Positions 7,160-16,631 of a DNA stretch of 64,000 bases are shown here, piece by piece. The notes below the pieces were generated by a model. The model saw only the letters and a list, made by a program, of their open reading frames with translations. It made no database searches and was not told the origin of the DNA. The position numbers and the translations under genes were made by a program. Where the stretch lies: positions 744,001-808,000 of the forward strand of contig NZ_BCUV01000007.1 in assembly GCF_001591405.1 (NCBI RefSeq), read 5' to 3'. The DNA is from Janibacter terrae NBRC 107853. GTDB lineage: Bacteria; Actinomycetota; Actinomycetes; Actinomycetales; Dermatophilaceae. Every line of letters starts with the position of its first letter. Within the stretch, counting starts at the first letter, position 1.

Positions 7160-8626
7160 GTGAAGTCCCTGCTGACGCACGACACCGCTGACGACTACCG
7201 CGCCGGGATGTCCCGGGTCACCGACCTCGTGGCCCGGCACCTGGCCACGAACGCCCCCTCGAGCGGCGCAACCGTCGCCGACCTCTCCCCCGCTGTGGAC
7301 GCCATCGACCTCGACCGGCCTGCAGCTGACCTGGACGCTGCCCTCCAAGAGGTCACCGACCTGTACCTGCGCGACGCGATCTGGTTCCACCACCCCTCCT
7401 ACGTCGCGCACCTCAACTGCCCGGTCGCACTGCCGGCGGTGCTCGCGGAGGGGATCATCGCGGCGGTCAACACCTCGGTCGACACCTGGGACCAGAGCGC
7501 CGGCGGCACCCTCATCGAGCAGCGACTCGTGCGGTGGACGGCGGAGCGGATCGGCTTCGGGGACGAGGCCGACGGCGTCTTCACGAGTGGCGGCACGCAG
7601 TCCAACCTCCAGGGCCTGCTCCTGGCGCGGGGCGAGGCGCAGCGTCGAGCCGAGGCGCAGGGCGCGACCCCCCGCCTGCGCGTCCTCGCCACCGGTCACA
7701 GCCACTTCAGCGTCATCAAGGCGGCCCGGGTCATGGGGATGCACCCGGACGACGTCATCGCCGTACCGACCGGCGCGAGCGGCCGCATGTCCCTCACGGC
7801 CCTGCGCAGCGAGCTCGAGCGCATGGGCATGCGCGGCGAGCGCGCGATGGCGATCGTCGCGACCGCCGGCACGACCGACCTCGGCGCCATCGACCCGATC
7901 CCGGGCATCGCCGAGCTCGCCGCCGAGCACGACGCCTGGCTGCACGTCGACGCCGCCTACGGGGGCGGGCTGCTCGCCTCCCACCGCCGTCGGGACCTGC
8001 TCACGGGCATCGAGCGCGCGGACTCGGTGACCGTGGACTTCCACAAGACCTTCTTCCAGCCCGTGAGCTCCAGCGCGATCATCGTCCGTGACAGGGCGAC
8101 GCTCGCCCACGTCACCCACCACGCGGACTACCTCAACCCAGCCACCGCCGTGACGCCCAACCAGGTCGACAAGTCGCTGCAGACGACGCGCCGATTCGAC
8201 GCGCTCAAGCTGTGGATGACCCTGCGCGTCACCGGCGCCGACGCCGTCGGCGAGATGTTCGACGAGGTCATCGACCGCGCGCACGAGGTGTGGTCGGTGC
8301 TCGTCGCCGACGACCGCTTCGAGGTCGCCGCCGAGCCGATGCTCAGCACCGTCGTGCTGCGGTACCGCCCGCCGCGGCTGGACCCGCAGGACGCCGACTC
8401 GCTCAACCCCCGCATCCGGCACGCCCTGCTCGACCGGGGCGACGTCATGGTCGCGGGCACGACGATCGACGCCCGGGCGTGGTTGAAGCTCACCCTGCTC
8501 AACCCGCAGACCACCCTGGCCCACCTGCGCGGGATCCTCGAGGCGATCGCCGCCACCGGTGAGCTGCTGGTGGCAGAGGACGCGCTGGACGAGGGCCGGC
8601 TCCCGGCGCTGGAGGTGGCGCGATGA
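7160..8626 (+). CDS. desA: L-lysine decarboxylase for desferrioxamine-type siderophore
   Basis: 488 residues, group II pyridoxal-phosphate decarboxylase. The PLP lysine is Lys296 in VDFHKTFFQP and the ring-nitrogen Asp is Asp264 in HVDAAYGGG. SGGTQSNLQGLLLAR is the phosphate-side substrate region. In desferrioxamine pathways DesA turns lysine into cadaverine, the first committed step. The start is GTG with a GAGGAG ribosome binding site. An iron box lies directly upstream, and the stop overlaps the ATG of the lysine/cadaverine monooxygenase gene. A diaminobutyrate decarboxylase is the main alternative, but the following genes favour the desferrioxamine role. Confidence 0.9.
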   Translation: MKSLLTHDTADDYRAGMSRVTDLVARHLATNAPSSGATVADLSPAVDAIDLDRPAADLDAALQEVTDLYLRDAIWFHHPSYVAHLNCPVALPAVLAEGIIAAVNTSVDTWDQSAGGTLIEQRLVRWTAERIGFGDEADGVFTSGGTQSNLQGLLLARGEAQRRAEAQGATPRLRVLATGHSHFSVIKAARVMGMHPDDVIAVPTGASGRMSLTALRSELERMGMRGERAMAIVATAGTTDLGAIDPIPGIAELAAEHDAWLHVDAAYGGGLLASHRRRDLLTGIERADSVTVDFHKTFFQPVSSSAIIVRDRATLAHVTHHADYLNPATAVTPNQVDKSLQTTRRFDALKLWMTLRVTGADAVGEMFDEVIDRAHEVWSVLVADDRFEVAAEPMLSTVVLRYRPPRLDPQDADSLNPRIRHALLDRGDVMVAGTTIDARAWLKLTLLNPQTTLAHLRGILEAIAATGELLVAEDALDEGRLPALEVAR

Positions 8627-9957
8627 GCCGGGTGCACGACCTCGTCGGCATCGGCCTCGGGCCCTTCAACCTCGGGCTCGCCGCGCTGATCCACGACCTG
8701 CCGGACGTCGACGGCGTCTTCCTCGAGTCCCGCGGCGAGTTCTCGTGGCACCCCGGGATGTTGCTCGAGGGCGCCACGATCCAGGTGCCCTTCATGGCCG
8801 ACCTGGTGACGATGGCCGATCCGACCTCGCGATTCAGCTTCCTCAACCACCTCAAGGCGGTCGGACGGCTCTACCCCTTCTACATCCGCGAGGACTTCAA
8901 CCCCTTGCGCGCCGAGTACGACCAGTACTGCCGGTGGGTCGCCGACCAGCTCGAGACGATCCGCTGGGGCCACGAGGTGACCGCGGTCGAGCGCGACACC
9001 GACGGGGTCTACACCGTCACCGCCCGGCGCGGGGACGGGACGCTCATCCCGCTACGCGCCCGGCACATCGTCCTGGGTATCGGCACGGAGCCCGCCGTCC
9101 CGCCCGTCACCGAAGGCCTCGGCGGACCCGTGACCCACTCCGGGGGCTATCTCGACGCGCGAGCAGCGTTGCAGGACAAGGAGAGCATCACGGTCATCGG
9201 CAGCGGGCAGTCCGCCGCCGAGATCTACCTCGACCTGCTCGAGGGCTGCATGGCCCACGGCTACCACCTGACGTGGATCACGCGCTCCCCGCGGTTCTTC
9301 CCCATGGAGTACACCAAGCTCACGCTCGAGATGACCTCGCCCGAGTACGCCCGGTACTTCCGCGGTCTGCCCATGGCGCGCCGCGACGTCCTCACGCGTG
9401 AGCAGCGCAACCTCCACAAGGGCATCAGCGGTGACCTCGTCGACGTCATCTACGACACGCTCTACCGGCTGCGCGTCGAGACCGGAGGTCCCGTGCCCAC
9501 CACCCTGCTGTCCAGCAGCGAGCTGCAAGAGGCCAGCTGGGACGAGGACCAAGGGAGGTACCGCCTGGTCGTGCACCACGAGGAGCAGGAGGCGGCGGTG
9601 CACGTCACGAGCGCAGGCCTGGTCCTCGCGACCGGCTACCGCCCGCGGACACCGCACTTCCTCGCGCCCGTCGAGGACCGCATCCGGCGCGACGCCCGGG
9701 ACCGCTACGACACCGGCGACGACTACAGCGTCGACGTCGACAGGAGGATCTTCGTGCAGAACGCGGAGGAGCACACCCATTCCGTCCTCGCCCCCGACCT
9801 CGGCATGGGCGCTCACCGCAACTCGGTGATCGTCAACGCGGTCGCGAGACGCGAGGTGTACCCGGTGGAGGAGCGGATCGCCTTCCAGCACTTCGGGGTC
9901 CACGAGATCGAGTCACCAGTGGTCGAGCGTGCGCGGCTCGTCGAGGTGGGCCGATGA
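8623..9957 (+). CDS. desB: Cadaverine/lysine N-monooxygenase
   Basis: 444 residues, the usual length for flavin-dependent N-hydroxylating monooxygenases of the IucD/SidA/DesB class. The FAD loop is GIGLGPFNLGLAAL near the N-terminus. The NADPH loop is VIGSGQSAAEIYLDLL in the middle, and LATGYRPRTPHFL is the typical third motif. In the desferrioxamine route it hydroxylates the amine of cadaverine to give N-hydroxycadaverine. Start and stop both lie in ATGA overlaps with the neighbouring operon genes, so the three proteins are translationally coupled. Confidence 0.92.
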   Translation: MSRVHDLVGIGLGPFNLGLAALIHDLPDVDGVFLESRGEFSWHPGMLLEGATIQVPFMADLVTMADPTSRFSFLNHLKAVGRLYPFYIREDFNPLRAEYDQYCRWVADQLETIRWGHEVTAVERDTDGVYTVTARRGDGTLIPLRARHIVLGIGTEPAVPPVTEGLGGPVTHSGGYLDARAALQDKESITVIGSGQSAAEIYLDLLEGCMAHGYHLTWITRSPRFFPMEYTKLTLEMTSPEYARYFRGLPMARRDVLTREQRNLHKGISGDLVDVIYDTLYRLRVETGGPVPTTLLSSSELQEASWDEDQGRYRLVVHHEEQEAAVHVTSAGLVLATGYRPRTPHFLAPVEDRIRRDARDRYDTGDDYSVDVDRRIFVQNAEEHTHSVLAPDLGMGAHRNSVIVNAVARREVYPVEERIAFQHFGVHEIESPVVERARLVEVGR

Positions 9958-12308
9958 CGACCTGGCACCATCTCTCCCGGATCGGACGGATCACCATCGA
10001 GCCGGTCGTCCCGGCCGAGCACGGCGCGCTGCTGCACACGTGGGTCACGCACCCGCGGTCCGCCTTCTGGGGCATGCAGGGATCGACGCGCGCGGAGTCA
10101 CGGGCAGCCTTCGACGAGATCGACGCCGACGCCCACCACGACGCCTGGCTCGGTCGGGTCGACGACGAGCCCGTTTTCCTCACTGAGACCTACGACCCCG
10201 CGCACAGCGCACTCGCCGCGCACTACCCCGTCGCCGCGGGCGACCTCGGCATGCACGTGCTCGTCGCACCGACCGGCACCCCGGTGCGTGGGCTGACCTC
10301 GCAGGTCTTCCGCGCGGTCATGCACTTCTGCTTTCGCCACCCCGCGACCACGCGCGTCGTCGTCGAGCCGGACGCGCGCAACCATCCGATCCACTCGAAG
10401 AACGCCGCCGCCGGGTTCGTCGTCGACCGGCGGATCTCGTTGCCGGACAAGGAGGCCCTGCTGAGCTTCTGCACGGCCGTGGACTTCGCGACGAGCCGGC
10501 TCGAAGGCGGCGGGGGCCTCCCTTCGCCCGACGTCGCCCACTTGCAGCCAGAGGTGATGGCGCGTGCCCACCGCCACGTCGCGGCCAAGGCGATCGGTGA
10601 GTTCGCCCACGAGCGGCTGCTCGCTCCCGAGTCGACCGGTGACGGGCGCTGGACGATCGCGGCGGGAGACGCCCGTTACACCTTCGCCGCGACCCGGCAC
10701 GCGCTCGAGCACTGGCGGGTCGATCCGACGAGCCTGGAGCGGAGCCTCGACGGCGAGCCGACCGAGGTCGACGCCCTGACGGTCGTCTCCGACCTGCACG
10801 AGGACCTCGGTACCCCCGACCACCTGCGCTCGACCTACCTCGAGGAGCTCAGCGGGACCCTCGCGAGCCTGGCCCACAAGTGGCACCACGAGCAGCACAC
10901 CAGCCGCGAGCTGGTCGGCGCCGACTTCCAGACGATCGAGGGCGCGATGACCGAGGGGCACCCTGCCTTCGTCGCCAACAACGGCCGGATCGGGTTCTCC
11001 GCGACCGACCACGCGGCCTACTCCCCCGAGGCCGGATCCGAGGTACGTCTCGTGTGGGTCGCGGTCCGCCGCAGCGTCGCCCATCTCGCCCTCGCCGACG
11101 GCGTGACCGAGGCGGACCTCTACGACGGTGAGCTGGACGAGGCGGACCGGGCGCGCTTCTCCCTCCACCTCGAGACGCTGGGTCTGGAGCCGGCGGACTA
11201 CCTCTACCTGCCCGTCCACCCCTGGCAGTGGGACCACAAGCTCGCGGTGACCTTCGCAGCGGACCTCGCGCGGCGCGACGTCGTCCACCTCGGCCCGAGC
11301 ACCGACCGGTACCGGGCGCAGCAGTCGATCCGGACGTTCTTCAACACCGACCGACCGGAGCGGCACTACGTCAAGACCGCGCTGGCCATCCAGAACATGG
11401 GCTTCCTACGCGGGCTGTCGTCGCACTACATGGCCGCGACGCCCGCGATCAACGACTGGGTGGCGCGGATCGTCGCGGGTGACCCAGACCTCGCCGACTG
11501 CGGATTCCGCGTGCTGCGCGAGGTCGCGGCGATCGGCTACACGGGCGACGCGTACCACCAGCTCGGGGTCCCCAACCCGCACACCAAGATGGTCGCCGCG
11601 CTGTGGCGCGAGTCGCCCGTGCCGAAGCTCGGCGTGGGACAACGTCTCCAGTCCTTCACGGGTCTGCTGCACCGCGACTCCGACGGCGGCGCGCTCATCA
11701 CCGAGCTGATCTCGGCCAGCCCGATCGGCGCCACCGAGTGGGTCCGCCGGATGCTCCGGGCCTACCTGCGGCCCGTCGTGCACTGCCTGGGGGTGCACGA
11801 CCTGGCCTTCATGCCGCACGGCGAGAACGTCATCCTCGTGCTCGAGGACCATGTGCCCACCGGCATCTTCATGAAGGACATCGGTGAGGAGGTCGTCGTC
11901 ATGTCCGACCGACCGCTGCCCGCAGACGTCGAGCGGATCCGGCACGTCCTCGACCCGCAGGTGCAGTCGCTGTCGGTGCTCACGGACGTCCTGGACGGGG
12001 TGCTGCGCTTCATCGCCGAGATCCTCACCGACGACGGTGTGCTCCCGGGCGACCAGTTCTGGTCGCTCGTCGCGGAGTGCATCGCCGAGCACGCGGAGGA
12101 GCACCCCCGGGCCGCGCGCCTGGACCTGCTGCGCGCGAGCTTCGAGCACTCGTGCCTCAACCGGTTGCAGCTGCGCAACACCCTGCAGATGGTCGACCTG
12201 ACCGAGCCGGAGGGCTCCCTCATCCGCGTCGGCGACCTGGCCAACCCGCTGCACCCCCCCAGAGCGATGCAGGGTTCGGGGTCCGACGAAGGGGACGTGG
12301 CCGGATGA
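9954..12308 (+). CDS. desCD: Fused DesC-type acyltransferase and DesD-type IucA/IucC siderophore synthetase
   Basis: 784 residues, longer than the separate DesD (about 600). Residues 1 to about 182 form an AlcB/GNAT-type acyltransferase domain (HVLVAPTGTPVRGLTSQVFRAVMHF, then VVVEPDARNHPIHSKNAAAGF). A Gly-rich linker lies near residues 183-192. The rest is an IucA/IucC NIS synthetase with VHPWQWDHKL, an arginine-rich RAQQSIRTFF segment, HGENVILVLEDH and FMKDIGEEV. The first domain should acylate N-hydroxycadaverine and the second should join and cyclise the units with ATP. The fusion is seen directly; product identity is inferred. It ends the operon. Confidence 0.92.
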   Translation: MTTWHHLSRIGRITIEPVVPAEHGALLHTWVTHPRSAFWGMQGSTRAESRAAFDEIDADAHHDAWLGRVDDEPVFLTETYDPAHSALAAHYPVAAGDLGMHVLVAPTGTPVRGLTSQVFRAVMHFCFRHPATTRVVVEPDARNHPIHSKNAAAGFVVDRRISLPDKEALLSFCTAVDFATSRLEGGGGLPSPDVAHLQPEVMARAHRHVAAKAIGEFAHERLLAPESTGDGRWTIAAGDARYTFAATRHALEHWRVDPTSLERSLDGEPTEVDALTVVSDLHEDLGTPDHLRSTYLEELSGTLASLAHKWHHEQHTSRELVGADFQTIEGAMTEGHPAFVANNGRIGFSATDHAAYSPEAGSEVRLVWVAVRRSVAHLALADGVTEADLYDGELDEADRARFSLHLETLGLEPADYLYLPVHPWQWDHKLAVTFAADLARRDVVHLGPSTDRYRAQQSIRTFFNTDRPERHYVKTALAIQNMGFLRGLSSHYMAATPAINDWVARIVAGDPDLADCGFRVLREVAAIGYTGDAYHQLGVPNPHTKMVAALWRESPVPKLGVGQRLQSFTGLLHRDSDGGALITELISASPIGATEWVRRMLRAYLRPVVHCLGVHDLAFMPHGENVILVLEDHVPTGIFMKDIGEEVVVMSDRPLPADVERIRHVLDPQVQSLSVLTDVLDGVLRFIAEILTDDGVLPGDQFWSLVAECIAEHAEEHPRAARLDLLRASFEHSCLNRLQLRNTLQMVDLTEPEGSLIRVGDLANPLHPPRAMQGSGSDEGDVAG

Positions 12309-12372
12309 GCCGACACCGGCGCGGGCTGCGCGGCCCGTGCTGGCACACGCTCCCTTCGCCCCTGGGCACCGG

Positions 12373-12378
12373 TACCGT
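12373..12378 (+). promoter_or_regulatory. -10 box of the GH15-like gene
   Basis: TACCGT lies 6 bases before GTG 12385 and 9 before ATG 12388. Spacing favours the GTG. Confidence 0.45.
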
Positions 12379-12384
12379 GACGGG

Positions 12385-13692
12385 GTGATGGGGCACACGC
12401 CGCAGCCGCCGAGCCGGCGCACCCTCGTGACCGGCTCGCTCGGCGCGGTCGCCCTCGCCGCGACCGGCACGGGCGGTCTGGCCCTGTACCGCGACCGTCA
12501 CGAGGTGCCCGCGTCCTACGGGCTCACCGTGGCCATGCGCTCGACCAGCGGCCCGTGGCGGCAGACCCGCGAGCTCGTCCCCGCCGACGGCCTCGAGCTG
12601 CTCCTCCCGGGCACCCGCGTGCTCGCCGGCCCCGAGCAGGAGCGCCTGCTCGACGCGCAGGAGGAGTGGCTCGGCAGCGTCGCGCTCCCGGACCACGTGC
12701 CGGGGACCCCGCGCGACCTCTTCCGCCAGGCCGCCCTCGACGTGTGGGTGCTCTCCGCCGGCCTGCCGATGGCCGTCGCCGGGTGGTCGCCGATGTGGCG
12801 GCACGCCTGGCCCCGCGACACCGCGCACGTCGCCGTCGCCCTCCACCACCTCGGGGACGCGAAGGGGGCGACCCGCCAGCTCTCCGCCCTCGCCTCCCGC
12901 GTCGGCCGGGCCGCTCGGATCGAGGCGCGCTACGCGCTCGACGGGGGCACACCGGACGACCGGCCACCGCAGGACGACGGCTTCGGCTGGGTGCTGTGGG
13001 CCGCGCACACGACCGCCGGCTCGTGGCGGGGCGATGCGCACGGACCGCGGGTCGAGGCGCTCGTGCGGCACTGCGCCGCGACCCTGCTCACGCGCCTCGA
13101 CGACGACGGGCTGCCGCTCCCTTCGCCCGACTACTGGGAGCTGGAGGCCGACCACCTCACGCTCGGCACGGCCGCACCCCTGCTCGTCGGGCTCGAGCGC
13201 GCGGTGCAGCTGCTCGGGCCGAGCCGGCTGCGCGAGCGCTGCGCCGCCGCGGCCGAGCGGATGGCGACGCGCATCGACGAGACCTTCGGCGCGCGGGGAT
13301 GGCCCCGCGAGATCGCCGGCGGGAGCAGCGACACCGCGGTTGCCTTCATGCTGCCGCCCTACCGCCTGACCGACCGCGCAGACCTGCGGGCCGCGCTCGA
13401 CCGGGCCGCCGAGCAGATGCGCCGACCCAACGGGGGCTACGCGCCCGGGGGCGGCTGGCGAGAGGACGGGGTCGCCTGGACCCCGGAGACCGCGGTGCTC
13501 GCAGCGGCGTGGGCGACCTCGGAGGCGACCCGGGACCGGGCCCGCGAGACGCTCGTCTGGCTCGCCCGTCACCGCACCTCCGCCGGGTCGCTCCCGGAGA
13601 AGGTGCGCGACGACGGGTCCCCCGCCGGGCCGTCACCGCTCGCCTGGACGGCCGCTGTCACCCTCACGGCGGGGGCCAGCGTGGGAGGGTGA
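12385..13692 (+). CDS. Glycoside hydrolase family 15-like (alpha/alpha-toroid) protein
   Basis: 435 residues from the GTG; an ATG is next in frame at 12388. The N-terminus has a twin-arginine-like export signal (PSRRTLVTGSLGAVALAATGTGG). The body contains patterns of an alpha/alpha-barrel carbohydrate enzyme: WSPMWRHAWPRDTAHVAVALHHLG resembles the substrate region of glucoamylase-type GH15 proteins, and PDYWELE could hold a catalytic acid. The family assignment is moderate and the substrate unknown. It starts 76 bases after the siderophore operon but has its own promoter-like site, so it is probably separate. Confidence 0.6.
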   Translation: MMGHTPQPPSRRTLVTGSLGAVALAATGTGGLALYRDRHEVPASYGLTVAMRSTSGPWRQTRELVPADGLELLLPGTRVLAGPEQERLLDAQEEWLGSVALPDHVPGTPRDLFRQAALDVWVLSAGLPMAVAGWSPMWRHAWPRDTAHVAVALHHLGDAKGATRQLSALASRVGRAARIEARYALDGGTPDDRPPQDDGFGWVLWAAHTTAGSWRGDAHGPRVEALVRHCAATLLTRLDDDGLPLPSPDYWELEADHLTLGTAAPLLVGLERAVQLLGPSRLRERCAAAAERMATRIDETFGARGWPREIAGGSSDTAVAFMLPPYRLTDRADLRAALDRAAEQMRRPNGGYAPGGGWREDGVAWTPETAVLAAAWATSEATRDRARETLVWLARHRTSAGSLPEKVRDDGSPAGPSPLAWTAAVTLTAGASVGG

Positions 13693-13720
13693 AGGACCCC
13701 ACCACCCCGAGGAGGACCTC

Positions 13721-14233
13721 GTGAGCGACACCCCCACCCACCCGGCCGCGCCCCACGAGCAGGTCACCTACCTGAGCACCCAGGCGGTCCCGACCGTCGT
13801 CCGGCTGGCCGAGGACGTCCTGCCCGGTGACCTGGCAGGGATCTTCGACGAGAGCTTCGGCGCGCTCGTGCCCGCCCTGCAGGAGAAGGGGATCCAGGTC
13901 GCCGGACCCGCCTTCTCCATGCACCGCCGCATGCCGGGGGCGACGATGACCTTCGAGCTGGGCTTCCCGCTCGCCGCGCCCCTCGACGGCGAGCTCGAGG
14001 CGGGCGGCATCGCCTTCCATCCCTCGGTCCTGCCCGCGACCCAGGTGGCGACGATGTCCTACCTCGGCGGCTACGACGGGCTGGGACAGGCGTGGTCCCG
14101 CCTCATGCAGCAGGCCGCGGCCGACGGCCGGCAGCCGGCGCTGCCCTTCTGGGAGGTCTACGTCACCGAGCCGCGGCCCGACATGGACCCGAGCACGCTG
14201 CGGACCGACCTGTTCCTGCCGTACGAGGGCTGA
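13721..14233 (+). CDS. GyrI-like / effector-binding domain protein
   Basis: 170 residues. The pattern from residue 15 (VTYLSTQAVPTVVRLAEDVLPGDLAGIFDESFGALVPALQEKG) through the C-terminal ...PFWEVYVTEPRPDMDPSTLRTDLFLPYE is that of GyrI-like, SOUL-fold small-molecule-binding domains found alone or at the end of AraC/MerR regulators. Here it stands alone, without a DNA-binding domain. The start is GTG with an AGGAGG site 8 bases upstream. The stop TGA is directly followed, with no gap, by the reverse-strand stop of the NmrA-like gene. Confidence 0.75.
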   Translation: MSDTPTHPAAPHEQVTYLSTQAVPTVVRLAEDVLPGDLAGIFDESFGALVPALQEKGIQVAGPAFSMHRRMPGATMTFELGFPLAAPLDGELEAGGIAFHPSVLPATQVATMSYLGGYDGLGQAWSRLMQQAAADGRQPALPFWEVYVTEPRPDMDPSTLRTDLFLPYEG

Positions 14234-15067
14234 TCAGCCGCGCAGCACCTCGCGCAGCGGCGTGGCCGGGTGCCCGGTCAACGCCTCGACGTCACCGGTC
14301 ACCTCGGCGTGCTCGCCCGCGGCGATCGCGGTGTACGTCGAGATCCACCCGGCGACCTCCCAGTCGGGGGCGCCGTAGGCCGCCCGGGAGGCGCGGGCCT
14401 CGGCGAGGGTCTCGTCGACGTACCTGATGTCACGCCCCTCGACCTCGCCGAGGATCGTCGCGATCTCCGTGAAGGACAGGGCTGCCGGCCCCGTGAGCGT
14501 GTACGTGGCACCGGCGTGCGCAGCCGGGTCGGCGAGGACCGCTGCGGCGGCATCGGCGATGTCGTCCTGCGCGACGACGGCCACCCGACCGTCACCGCCG
14601 GGACCGCGGATGGCACCGTCCTCGCCGACGAGGCCGGGCATGAAGTCGGCGTAGAAGCCGTCCCGCAGGAAGGTCCACGTCATGCCGGACGCCCGGATCG
14701 CGTCCTCGGTCACCGCGTGGTCGCGGGCGAAGGTGAAGGTCGACCCCGGGCTCGCCCCCTGGAAGGACAGGTAGACGAGGTGCCGCACCCCGGCGGCAGC
14801 CGCAGCGTCGACGAAGGTGCGGTGCTGCTCGGCCCGGTCCGCCGCCTCCGAGGCGGAGACCATGAAGGCGGTCTCGACGCCCTCGAGCGCCGCGCGCACC
14901 GCCGGACCATCGGCGAAGGGGGCCACCACGGCACTCGACCTCGGCAGGTCGGGTGCCCGGTCGGGGTCGCGGACGAGGAGGCGCAGGGGGACCCCCTTCG
15001 TCGCGAGGCGCCGCGCCACCCGACCACCGATGCGACCGGTCGCGCCGGTGAGGGCGACGGGGGTCAT
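14234..15067 (-). CDS. NmrA-like NAD(P)-binding oxidoreductase
   Basis: 277 residues. The N-terminus VALTGATGRIGGRVARRLATKG is an extended-SDR Rossmann loop (GxxGxxG). The body matches NmrA/quinone oxidoreductase-2-like proteins (RHLVYLSFQGASPGSTFTFARDHAVTEDAIRASGMTWTFLR). Such proteins sense or reduce with NADPH; the substrate is unknown. The start ATG overlaps the stop of the small membrane protein gene upstream (ATGA), so the two form an operon. It is convergent with the GyrI-like gene with abutting stops. Confidence 0.85.
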   Translation of the reverse strand: MTPVALTGATGRIGGRVARRLATKGVPLRLLVRDPDRAPDLPRSSAVVAPFADGPAVRAALEGVETAFMVSASEAADRAEQHRTFVDAAAAAGVRHLVYLSFQGASPGSTFTFARDHAVTEDAIRASGMTWTFLRDGFYADFMPGLVGEDGAIRGPGGDGRVAVVAQDDIADAAAAVLADPAAHAGATYTLTGPAALSFTEIATILGEVEGRDIRYVDETLAEARASRAAYGAPDWEVAGWISTYTAIAAGEHAEVTGDVEALTGHPATPLREVLRG

Positions 15068-15378
15068 CGCCGGTCGGAGAGCACGTACGAGGCGGCGGCG
15101 GACAGGGCGGCGACGCCGAGGACGGCCGGCCAGGCGCCGACCTTCTTGGCGAGCGGGTGCGAGGCGCCGAAGCCGCCGAGGTAGATCGCCGACAGCGCCG
15201 CGGTGGTCGCGGGGTCGGTCTTGGCCAGCCAGCTCCGGCCGGCGAGCAGGCCGGCCCCGCCGAGGACGAGGCCGCCGAGCGGGCGGATGCCGCTCTCGCG
15301 CGCGGTGAGGTAACCGCCGACCAGCCCGAGGGCGGTCACGGGGGCGGTCTGGACGAGGTGAGCGTCACGAAGTGCCAT
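15064..15378 (-). CDS. Small membrane protein of unknown function
   Basis: 104 residues starting MALRDAHLVQTAPVTALGLVGG. Three to four hydrophobic stretches are visible (about residues 12-24, 32-45, 57-70 and 80-98). A longer upstream frame exists, but a -10 box (TAGCCT at 15386-15391 on this strand) sits 7 bases before this ATG and supports the shorter form. It is coupled by ATGA to the NmrA-like gene and diverges from the thiolase gene. No family is recognised. Confidence 0.65.
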   Translation of the reverse strand: MALRDAHLVQTAPVTALGLVGGYLTARESGIRPLGGLVLGGAGLLAGRSWLAKTDPATTAALSAIYLGGFGASHPLAKKVGAWPAVLGVAALSAAASYVLSDRR

Positions 15379-15385
15379 GCGGACA

Positions 15386-15391
15386 AGGCTA
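15386..15391 (-). promoter_or_regulatory. -10 box of the 104-residue membrane protein gene
   Basis: TAGCCT on the minus strand, 7 bases before the ATG at 15378. Confidence 0.45.
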
Positions 15392-15452
15392 CGACCGGGG
15401 CGAAGGGGGATGGGATGCTGCCGTGAGCACTGCACCCGACCCTGGAGCCACC

Positions 15453-16631
15453 ATGAGCAACGAGAAGATCGTCGTCGTCGACGGCGCCCGCACCCCCACC
15501 GGCAGCTTCGGTGGCATGTTCAAGGACGTCCCGGGCCACGAGCTCGGCGCGACCGCGAGCCGCGAGGCGCTGCGCCGCGCCGGCGTTGCGGGCGAGGACA
15601 TCTCCGAGGTCGTCATGGGCTGCATCGGCCAGGTCGGCCCCGACGCCTACAACGCGCGGCGTGTCGCCGTGACCGCCGGCCTGCCCGCGAATGTCCCGGC
15701 CTACACGGTCAACCGGCTCTGCGGCTCCGGCCTGCAGGCCATCTGGTCCGCGGCCATGGAGATGCGCTGGAACGACCTCGACTTCACCCTCGCCGGCGGT
15801 GACGAGTCGATGACCCGGATGCCGTTCTACGACTTCGGCGCCCGCAACGGGTACCGGCTCGGCAACCGCCAGCTGCAGGACGGCACCGTCCTCATGCTCA
15901 CCGACCCCTTCCACGACATCCACATGGGCGTCACCGCGGAGAACGTCGCGAAGAAGTACGGCGTCTCCCGCGAGGAGCAGGACGAGTTCGCGCTGGAGTC
16001 GCAGCGCCGCGCGGCGACCCCGGAGGCGCGGGCCGCCTTCGCCGAGGAGATCACCCCGGTCGAGGTCGGTGGCCGCAAGCCCTTCACCGCCGACACGGAC
16101 GAGCACCCCAAGCCGGACACCACCCTCGAGACCCTCGCCCGGCTCCGCCCGGCCTTCACCAAGGACGGCACCGTCACGGCCGGCAACGCCTCGGGGATCA
16201 ACGACGGCGCCGGTGTCGTCGTCCTCGGCCGCGAGTCGGCCGTGCAGGAGCGCGGGCTGAGCGGGCTCGTCAGCCTGGAGGCCGTGACGACCGCCGCGAT
16301 GGAGCCGGAGCTCATGGGCTACGCGCCGACGCTCGCGCTCAAGGCCCTCTTCGACAAGACCGGGCTGCAGCCGTCCGACATCGGGGTCATCGAGCTCAAC
16401 GAGGCCTTCGCCTCGCAGGCCGTCGCCGTCATCCGCGACGCCGGCCTCGACCCCGCGCAGGTCAACCCCTACGGCGGGGCCATCGCGCTCGGCCACCCCG
16501 TCGGCGCGACCGGCGGCATCCTCACGGTCCGCGCCGCCAAGCACATGGTCCGCGCGGACCTCGAGTACGGCATCGTCACGATGTGCATCGGTGGCGGCCA
16601 GGCCCTCGCGGCGCTCTTCCGGCGGATCTGA
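15453..16631 (+). CDS. Acetyl-CoA C-acyltransferase (thiolase)
   Basis: 392 residues, typical thiolase length. The acyl-accepting cysteine is Cys90 in NRLCGSGLQAI. The other catalytic motifs are NEAFASQAVAV, GGAIALGHPVGATGG (catalytic His) and the second Cys in TMCIGGGQALA. It cleaves 3-ketoacyl-CoA or condenses two acyl-CoAs. The start ATG follows a GGAG site; a GTG 30 bases upstream is possible. The stop overlaps the start of an enoyl-CoA hydratase gene (TGATG), so the pair probably serves beta-oxidation of a fatty or related acid. Confidence 0.93.
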   Translation: MSNEKIVVVDGARTPTGSFGGMFKDVPGHELGATASREALRRAGVAGEDISEVVMGCIGQVGPDAYNARRVAVTAGLPANVPAYTVNRLCGSGLQAIWSAAMEMRWNDLDFTLAGGDESMTRMPFYDFGARNGYRLGNRQLQDGTVLMLTDPFHDIHMGVTAENVAKKYGVSREEQDEFALESQRRAATPEARAAFAEEITPVEVGGRKPFTADTDEHPKPDTTLETLARLRPAFTKDGTVTAGNASGINDGAGVVVLGRESAVQERGLSGLVSLEAVTTAAMEPELMGYAPTLALKALFDKTGLQPSDIGVIELNEAFASQAVAVIRDAGLDPAQVNPYGGAIALGHPVGATGGILTVRAAKHMVRADLEYGIVTMCIGGGQALAALFRRI

